From Dryomyza anilis (lineage: Eukaryota; Arthropoda; Insecta; Diptera; Dryomyzidae), in the NCBI GenBank assembly GCA_951804985.1, contig OX638130.1, forward strand, positions 104,792,040 to 104,856,039: a DNA stretch of 64,000 nucleotides. Direction: 5' to 3'. The translations under genes and the position numbers were made by a program. Positions 58,646 to 64,000 of the stretch are shown here, piece after piece; the first letter of the stretch is position 1, and every line of letters starts with the position of its first letter. The notes below the pieces were generated by a model. The model ran no database searches. It was given only the letters and a program-made list of their open reading frames with translations, and was not told the DNA's origin.

Positions 58646-61600
58646 GAACAGACAGACAGACAGACAGACGGACAGACAGACGGACAGACGGACAGACGGA
58701 CATCGCTAAATCGACTCAGGAGGTCATGCTGATCAAGAATATATATACTTTTCCATACCGGAGATGCTTTCTTCTGGGTGTTACAAACGGCGTACCAAAC
58801 TGAATATACCCTTTCACTCTTAGTGTAGGGTATAATGAACCCGAAATCAATTGTGCGGTCTAAAATTCGAGGTATCGACAGACAATTTTTCACTAATAGT
58901 GAAAGAGTATATTCAGTTTGGTATTTCGATTGTAACACCCAGAAATAAGCATATCCGGTATGGAAAAGTATATTTAGTCTTGATCAGCATTACCTCCTGA
59001 GTCGATTTAGCGATGTCTGTCTGTCTGTGTGCTGAAATCACGATTACAGAAAAACTAGAAGAGCTAGATAAAGGAAACTCTTAATTTAGATTACTTACGC
59101 AGCGCTAACGCCTATGTTGTCTGTCACAGAAAATGGGCATGATCGGTCGATTGTGATCTGTAACCCGACCCCTTATATTCAATACTGACTTTCTTTATAC
59201 CGCCCGAAGTATTCTTTTTTGGACAAATTTATATTGAATTTATGCTCAAATATACTTATAAAACGACTTCTGAATTTAAACATAATTCTTCTGTTATCTT
59301 TTCGAGAGTCAAAAATCTGCAAAACGGCAAAAAGGACCTTCGTAAGCTTTTATAATAACTTTTGGATCACATTTAAACATTTGGATATCGATAACTTTTA
59401 AAAGTAAGCATAAAGTTATTTTTCAGATATCGTTTGATTGTCTTATACATACACCCAGAGAACGAATCATCTTTTTGCCAACCAATTTATTTAGTTCTGC
59501 CAATATTCGACTGATTCAGTTGTTGCAACATCATATATCAGTTCACACAACTGAGGTAAAACACCCTAATTCAGCCCTCTTTGGTTTAAAGCTTAAAAAA
59601 GAAAAATTGCGGGAATTTTTGAATTAAATAATTTTCAAGAAAAGAAAATTATGATGCATTTATTGATATTCATAAATGTATATTTTTGCACATATATATT
59701 ATACTTTTTTATCGGGCGGAATTAGGCCATAGGGCGGAATTAGAATGTTTTACCTTAATGTATAATATAATCGGGAATTTTGTAGTTGTGGAAGCGATTT
59801 TAAGTACAAGAAATCACCCAATTTACACGAAGTCCGCTGCAAAACAATTTGTCGTAATTTCCGATCTGTACATACTTAGTTTTTTTTGAACATACTTAGT
59901 TTTTTTTCATACAAAAGAATCAGTGGAATTAAATAAGTATTAGTTCCTGTAACCTAATGTTGTATCATTTAGTCAATATAAACCACTATCTGTTCAGCCA
60001 ACTAAATATTGGTTGTCTCATTTTAAATTTAGTTTTTGTAGCAATAGAAATAAAAAATTGTTTATGAATTAAATGTTTTTTTCCCCAATCAATGTTGCAG
60101 TTGCTTCAACTAATAGTTGGTTACGCTTCATGCTAGTGTTTGCTACAAACAATTTGCAGTGAAGGCAAACTACATTTGGTAGATGAAAATGAATATTCGT
60201 TGAAACAACCGCACGTCATGCAATTATTGCATTTTTTTATTCATTTAAAAATGTTCACGTGCGTAGAACAAATGATCGCTTAATTGAACTAATTTGTTTG
60301 ATAAAATGGTGCATATCTCAGTTTTAAATCGAGGTATAGATTCCTAAATCTTCACCGAGAAAATAAAACTTTAAAATCACTTTACAATCCAGTCAGAGAG
60401 TATAGATTTTTAATAGAGATTCCTTCCGAGTTTGCTGGCGTCGCTCCCGAAAACATTGGTTATGTGAAAGTGGAATTTTACAGATTGAAGTTAACAGAGG
60501 AAAACAGTGCAAAAAACTGGATCTGTCCGCGGATAATTTGCAACCAAACTTACCAAGATATATTGCATTATAAATTTCAATTATTTTTCTGGCCAAAAAT
60601 GTGGCAGAAAACATCAGAATATTGATTTGAAAATGTGTCTGTTGACAACATTTTCGTTTCAATTTCCACATAACCAATGTTTGAATTTATTTAACAAAAG
60701 TGGCAGTGAAACCACCTGTATGGAAACTCTATATCAAATATATACTCTCTGCTCCAGTGCAAAACACTTTATAATTAAAAGTGTACATGTATGAAAGTCA
60801 GCCGTATTTGAAAAGTTTAAATTTCAAAGTGTTTACTTTAAATTTTAAATAAATTTTATATTTTAATGTGACACTTTAATTTTTAAAGTTGAACTTTTAC
60901 TTCTAAAGTGTCACTTTTAATTTTTTGTAACAGTACAAAAAATTCTCTCAATGAGCGTCAGATCGTATGGCCATTCCCTGCGTTACCTCTCTCTTTCTCA
61001 TTATTCATCTTTGTTGTAATTCTGAACCATTCGACATTCCTTTTATTCGTACAGTTCATAAAATTGTGCTTATGAACTATGTTCTACTTGCATGAAGAAA
61101 AAAAAAATTTTCAAACTAAAGTGTTCCACTTTAAATTCGAATTCAAATCTTTAAATTGAAAGCGTGAACTTAAAAATTTAAAGTGCACTTTTTTCTCGGT
61201 GTTGTCACCCAATAATTGATTATGAACCAAACAAATTCTCAGGTGACGGTATTATAAAAAAAATTTAACTTTTTATATTTTCGATATTTTTTATTTTTAT
61301 TTTTAATTTAATTTACAATATTATCAAAATGTATTAAATATAAATAAAGTGGAATTATTAAAGTTTTAATTTGATATTTAAATAACACTACTCATCAAAA
61401 CTAGAATATTTTCTGCCAAGGACATCCCATACATCAATTCTATATAATTCGGGGTTGATGATTTTGACTGCATACTCAGATTTCTTCTATTACGTAACTT
61501 TTTTAAGATTGCTCTCAAATTTTCAGGCCCTTTTCAGACACTTTTTATAATTAAAAAAATACAGTCCCTTACACAATTAGTTTTCCAAAAAACTATAAAC

Positions 61601-63681
61601 ACAAGTTTTCTTTTAATTGTCTAGACTAATTACAATATACCGATAAATACTATTATTCCGATATTTTTTTAATATATTTGAATAAAAACTTAATATTGAA
61701 TATTGATTTTTTTTTAGACTATTTTTGAACGAATTTTTTAAGATTGTAAATCTAATGATAAATAGGAAAATCTAATGATAAATAGGAAAATGATTTATGG
61801 TTATGAAGAGCATAGTTTAAGCTAACGAGGAAAATTACTAACTTTTTAGAATAAAGTTAGTAATTTCGATAGTTAGTTTGGACTATGCTCTAGAAACCAT
61901 AAATATTTCTTTTTTGTTAATTATTAAATCCTAAATGATAAAAAAAATTCAAAAAAAAATTCAAATTTTCCGAGTTTAGATCCAATTATTTTTAAAACTT
62001 ATTGGAATATTAGAATTCATTAGTATATTAAAATTAGTCTGGACAATTAAAAGAAAAAGTGTGTTTGAGTTATTTTGTTAAACGATTTTTCCACCGAACT
62101 ATAATTTTTTATTCTAAGTAGTGCGGCTTAAAATACTTTTGCAATTTTCTCAAAAACGTTTTGAATAGAAAAAAACCGAATATGCAGTCGAAGTCAGCAT
62201 CAGCGAATTAAATAGAATTGATGTATGGGATGTCCATGGTAAAAATCATGTTGGTAATTTTTTCAAAATGTCGGTTTAAATAAAGTAAAATTATTAAAGT
62301 TTTAATTTGATTTTTAATTATAGATACGACAATTTTTAATTTTGAAATTTTTCGATAAAAACTTTGAAAATTTCTTGGAATATTAAAATTTGAACAAAAA
62401 CGTTACCTACGAAATGTGTAGAATTAAATTTTATTTGAAAATAATTCGTGGCATAGTTTTAGGCATCACGAAGAGTGTTTATGTATTTGCTAAAAATACA
62501 TTTTTTTTTAAATATACTTAACGCAAAAAAGTTAATATTGTTTTAATTCGCTACAATTTTTCGTTTTTATTTTTTCAATTCCGCTTCCGCTGACATTTCA
62601 GAAATATCGACAGAGCCGACAAAAAAAATGTAAACGGTGCGCATTATTCTTTGTTGGCTCGGACAATTTTTGTTGGCGCCCTCTGCTGTTGCTGCTGCCA
62701 TCGTTACACACAGCAGGCAACACAAAACACACAGCACGCGACCTCTACGTATGACCTGCTTCTATTACATACTAAAATTACTTTTTATTTTTATTTTAAT
62801 TTCCTAGCAACACACAGCACACAGCAACAAACAGCCAAAACAACGACCAAAACTCACCTATAGAAAGTGCCATCGTTCTTCACGGTCAACGCATGATCAT
62901 CGATGGGAAATATGTAGCCATGTGAGGAGAGTAAATGCGCAAAGTGCAGCGCCTCCGTAACATCCTCCACGTCGTAGTTCTTCAGGATCCAGGCGACCAG
63001 ATCGGCGCCCGTGAACACAGAGGGCACTTTGCTCATGAAGGCCTTGACGGTGCGCACAACGACACCGGTGGATTCGGCCTGCATTTTCTCAATGATGCCC
63101 TCCATCTAAGGTGATAATAAAAAAAAGTAGTAATAAAATAAGTAGTAGTTAAAATAGTAGTCAAAAGAAGTAGCAACCTTTTTGTAAACCAAAATATTGG
63201 GCGCATCCTCGTTCTTTTTGTGTTGACTGTGCGAGGTGGCTGCCGCTGGCGTGGTTGCTGTGGTTTTGGCGGACGGTAGCAACGCTCTCGCACCGCTCGA
63301 TGTCGTCTGCTGATTGGCACCGCCGCCGCCGCCACCGCTGCTGCTGCCACTACCGACAACTGCATTGCTAGTGGTTGCTGGTGCACAGCCGCTGGCAGCG
63401 CTGCTGTTGCTGTTTGTGCTCGAGGTGCAGACGCTGTTGCTATGGGTCTCAACAGCTGAAGTGGTAGTGTTGGCGGTGCTGACGATGGCGGCGGCGGTGT
63501 TTGTGTTGTTTGTAGTGGTAACAGCGTTAACGGCGGTAGAACTAGTGGTGTTGCCAGTATTGCCGTTGCTGTTTGGCGCGTTCAGTGAGGCGGACGTCAG
63601 CGATGTATTGGCGGCAGCCGACTTGGCAGCCATCGCTAGTGAGGTTTGCGTTTTGTCCACCTCCGAAGTCATTGTTACCAT
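52928..63681 (-). CDS. RGS7: R7-family regulator of G-protein signalling (RGS6/7, EGL-10 type), complete, 596 aa, 7 coding exons
   Basis: Joined exons (minus): 63681-63178, 63105-62858, 56493-56310, 56231-55945, 54116-54003, 53948-53823, 53255-52928; 1791 bp including TGA. Every junction is GT-AG and in phase. Domains in order: low-complexity S/T/A/N-rich N-terminus (about 1-155); DEP (about 180-251), followed by the DEP helical extension; GGL (about 376-432) with the NPW motif (430-432) for binding G-beta-5; RGS box (about 459-577) with the GENLKFW and [13 protein letters not shown] signatures. R7 proteins speed GTP hydrolysis by Gi/o alpha subunits as obligate G-beta-5 partners at the membrane of neurons. 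The GGL, linker ([14 protein letters not shown]) and post-DEP ([20 protein letters not shown]) match vertebrate RGS7 closely. The start has an in-frame TAA two codons upstream and a good context (AAACATGG). The N-terminal tail is much longer than the roughly 25 residues of vertebrate RGS7. Drosophila has more than one R7 gene, so the exact fly orthologue name is left open. Confidence 0.95.
53365..53679. mobile_element. Non-autonomous hAT MITE (family F), 315 bp, in RGS intron 6
   Basis: TAGGGTTGTGCGATTAATC at left, mirrored by GATTAATCGCACAGCCCTA at right. Flanking octamers GTCTAAAC (53357-53364) and ATCTAAAC (53680-53687) match at seven of eight positions, as expected for a hAT insertion. 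The interior is dominated by GATTAATC and CTGATTAATT words. Confidence 0.9.
53823..53948 (-). CDS. RGS7: RGS gene exon 6: start of the RGS box
   Basis: Encodes [19 protein letters not shown] through [11 protein letters not shown]. Acceptor CCCACAG; donor GTAAGT at 53822-53817. The GENL(K) asparagine belongs to the set of conserved G-alpha contacts in RGS domains. The intron to exon 5 is only 54 bp. Confidence 0.95.
54003..54116 (-). CDS. RGS7: RGS gene exon 5: C-terminal half of the GGL domain
   Basis: Encodes [20 protein letters not shown], then PNPW and WDAEKN. The NPW motif corresponds to the NPF motif of G-gamma subunits and is needed for G-beta-5 pairing in R7 proteins. Acceptor TTTTCCAG; donor GTAAGC. 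Confidence 0.94.
54117..55944 (-). other. RGS intron 4, about 1.8 kb
   Basis: AT-rich, non-coding apart from the family G MITE near its 5' side (55271-55608). No cryptic exon with RGS homology was seen; the protein is continuous across the junction. Confidence 0.85.
55271..55608 (+). mobile_element. MITE family G, complete copy, about 338 bp, in RGS intron 4
   Basis: CCAGCAAACCAAACGATAAT at left and ATTATCGTCAAATGGTTTGT then AGGG at right are inverted ends. Interior blocks TCGTTTTTGTTGTCGTTATA and CACGCAATTAATTTTTGAAA are shared with 13650-13852; a terminal fragment is at 7649. Confidence 0.8.
55945..56231 (-). CDS. RGS7: RGS gene exon 4: R7 linker and first GGL helix
   Basis: Encodes [19 protein letters not shown], then [20 protein letters not shown], a G/S-rich insert ([16 protein letters not shown]) in place of the vertebrate basic linker, and the helix [20 protein letters not shown]. 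Phase-2 donor GTAAGT. The intron before it is 78 bp. Confidence 0.95.
56310..56493 (-). CDS. RGS7: RGS gene exon 3: DEP helical extension
   Basis: Encodes [20 protein letters not shown], then [20 protein letters not shown] and KWEFIFMQ. This segment is among the most conserved parts of R7 proteins. The first base completes an arginine codon started in exon 2. Donor GTAAGA. Confidence 0.96.
57404..57935. mobile_element. ACATCGATG-rich repeat, probable decayed hAT-like MITE
   Basis: Begins TAGGGATGTCCATCTG, a hAT-like terminus, and contains about ten ACATCGATG/GATGTATCGA words at both sides of an AT-rich centre. The matching right terminus is not preserved. Confidence 0.55.
58050..58834 (+). 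mobile_element. DINE-1/mini-me-type element, most complete copy
   Basis: Contains the hallmarks described for dipteran mini-me/DINE-1 elements: a (GACA/GACG)n block followed by a conserved core (CTAAATCGACTCAGGAGG, CATGCTGATCAAGAATATAT), then a TA run and a terminus with TTTCACTCTTAGTGTAGGGT. These are non-autonomous Helitron/Helentron relatives. It is collinear with the interrupted copy at 40960-42858. Confidence 0.82.
58600..58703. repeat. (GACA/GACG)n microsatellite within the DINE-1
   Basis: About 25 tetranucleotide units of GACA with interspersed GACG, ending at the conserved core. It opens long Thr/Asp/Arg and Ser/Val/Cys frames that are artefacts. Confidence 0.95.
58875..59215 (-). 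mobile_element. DINE-1/mini-me-type fragment, inverted
   Basis: CACTAATAGTGAAAGAGTAT, TTGATCAGCATTACCTCCTG, AGTCGATTTAGCGATGTCTG and TCTGTCTGTGTGCTGAAATC are the reverse of the module at 58560-58830. The two copies lie head to head, about 40 bp apart. Confidence 0.8.
59216..60352. other. Intronic AT-rich DNA, no gene seen
   Basis: No exon with RGS homology. Weak similarity to family C (CCAACCAATTTATT, TTCGACTGATTCAGTTGTTG) at 59450-59550. Confidence 0.45.
60353..61201. mobile_element. Large MITE, about 850 bp, with CACCGAGAAAA ends
   Basis: CACCGAGAAAATAAAACTTT at left, mirrored by AAGTGCACTTTTTTCTCGGTG (first 20 bases shown as AAGTGCACTTTTTTCTCGGT) at right. The right half contains many TTTAAAGTG/CACTTTAA words. 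A short fragment of the same kind lies at about 40245-40300. No transposase frame. Confidence 0.78.
61420..62235. mobile_element. Foldback family L element with a central hairpin
   Basis: GGACATCCCATACATCAATT at left, mirrored by AATTGATGTATGGGATGTCC at right. Arms also share GACTGCATACTCAG against its complement near 62180. A second right-end fragment lies at 17165-17295. Confidence 0.8.
61793..61904. repeat. Near-perfect 112-nt hairpin in RGS intron 2
   Basis: ATTTATGGTTATGAAGAGCA then TAGTTTAAGCTAACGAGG and AAAATTACTAACTTT pairs with AAAGTTAGTAATTTCG, ATAGTTAGTTTGGACTATGC and TCTAGAAACCATAAAT across a loop of about 7 bases. It sits at the centre of the larger foldback element. Confidence 0.8.
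62858..63105 (-). CDS. RGS7: RGS gene exon 2: DEP domain
   Basis: Begins [20 protein letters not shown] at the exon edge and runs through [38 protein letters not shown] and DGTFYR. Acceptor CCTTAG precedes the ATG directly; donor GTGAGT. The DEP domain targets R7 proteins to R7BP/R9AP-type membrane anchors. The ATG at the exon start could act as an alternative start giving a 428-aa form close in length to vertebrate relatives. Confidence 0.95.
63178..63681 (-). CDS. RGS7: RGS gene exon 1: low-complexity N-terminus
   Basis: 168 codons: [20 protein letters not shown], then long T/S/N/A-rich runs including a [12 protein letters not shown] stretch, ending [15 protein letters not shown]. The final PNILVYKK followed by ME matches PNMLVYRKME of vertebrate RGS7, which anchors the exon as genuine. 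Donor GTTGCT is weak but leads in phase to exon 2 across a 72-bp intron. Confidence 0.9.
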
Positions 63682-64000
63682 GTTTTAAAGAAAGTGGCCA
63701 ATTATCGTGAAAAAAAAACGGTAGAAATTTCTGTCGTCGTTCTTCGTGCTTCGTCCTTGCGCTGCTGCTGCCTCTTTTATTCAACAGTTTGAACAGTTTT
63801 CACCCTGCGATAGAGACATTTTTGTGCGAATTTTTTTTCGTCATGGAAAAATTTTGTATGTCCGTCTGTCTGTCTGTCTGTCGCTAAAACACTCCTCGAA
63901 AAATTACTTCATCACTTGGTCGGCAAGCAGACAAATTAAACAAAAACTTTGCACTAGCAGGAACATTTTTCTGTTTGTTGCAATTATTTTTTACTACTTT
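63682..64000. other. 5' leader/upstream region of the RGS gene
   Basis: In-frame TAA lies just upstream of the ATG. The proximal 100 bp is GC-richer (GCAGCAGCGCAAGGACGAAG on the minus strand) and is probably 5'UTR. A (GTCT)n run lies at 63861-63882. No clear TATA box or initiator could be assigned; the promoter may lie beyond the window. Confidence 0.5.

Larger units (their letters stand above)
56494..62857 (-). other. RGS intron 2, about 6.4 kb, transposon-rich
   Basis: Phase-2 intron between the DEP core and its extension. It holds a hAT-like relic (57404-57935), DINE-1 sequences (58050-59215), a large MITE (60353-61201) and a foldback element (61420-62235). The rest (56500-57400, 59220-60350, 62240-62857) is AT-rich or CA/CT-rich DNA without a gene. 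A diverged relative of family C may lie near 59450-59600. Confidence 0.85.

Noticed and set aside
58422..58938. Frames with TDRQTDRQ and CLSVCLSV repeats
   Set aside because: Produced by the (GACA)n microsatellite inside the DINE-1.
63314..63688. 124-codon plus-strand frame opposite RGS exon 1
   Set aside because: Antisense shadow of a low-complexity GC-rich coding exon; leucine/valine/alanine-rich with no motif.

Overview
The window is a 64 kb piece of a dipteran nuclear genome, most likely from a higher fly. It is very AT-rich, has long transposon-loaded introns and intergenic DNA, and uses ordinary eukaryotic GT-AG splicing. It carries DINE-1/mini-me type repeats and encodes a close relative of the animal R7-type RGS proteins. 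Many recent tRNA-derived SINE copies and introns of several kilobases argue against Drosophila melanogaster itself; a calyptrate fly is my best guess, not a proof.

Only two protein-coding host genes can be supported, both on the minus strand. At the right end (63681 down to 52928) seven coding exons encode a complete 596-residue R7-family regulator of G-protein signalling: a long low-complexity N-terminus, then DEP, DEP helical extension, GGL (G-beta-5 binding) and RGS domains. At the left end (3472 down to 2836) two coding exons encode a 187-residue protein with two predicted membrane segments and two PPxY motifs, which I do not recognise. An acceptor site directly before its ATG implies a 5' untranslated exon further right, possibly in the GC-richer island near 31.45-31.8 kb.

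The roughly 49 kb between them, and the large RGS intron 2, are a mosaic of repeats. (1) A tRNA-derived SINE family of about 310 bp has six good copies and one relic; five of the six have convincing target-site duplications. (2) A MITE family (C) with CACACAGAA ends has ten copies. (3) A MITE family (B) of about 254 bp with CGTCGTTGTAGAA ends has four copies. (4) Two hAT-type elements have good 8-bp target duplications. (5) There are DINE-1/mini-me elements with the (GACA)n block, a family with CCCAAGT ends (D), several foldback elements and a 5'-truncated LINE. (6) Satellites and minisatellites include a 41-bp satellite with a 287-bp (7 x 41) higher-order repeat.

Many elements are nested, which gives a relative age order: D and a SINE inside a DINE-1, a SINE inside MITE C, two C copies inside an old SINE relic, and a Harbinger-like and a hAT-like MITE inside one C copy. 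I found no operon, phage, CRISPR or bacterial-type system. Coordinates of repeats are read by eye and may be off by a few bases except where target duplications fix them.
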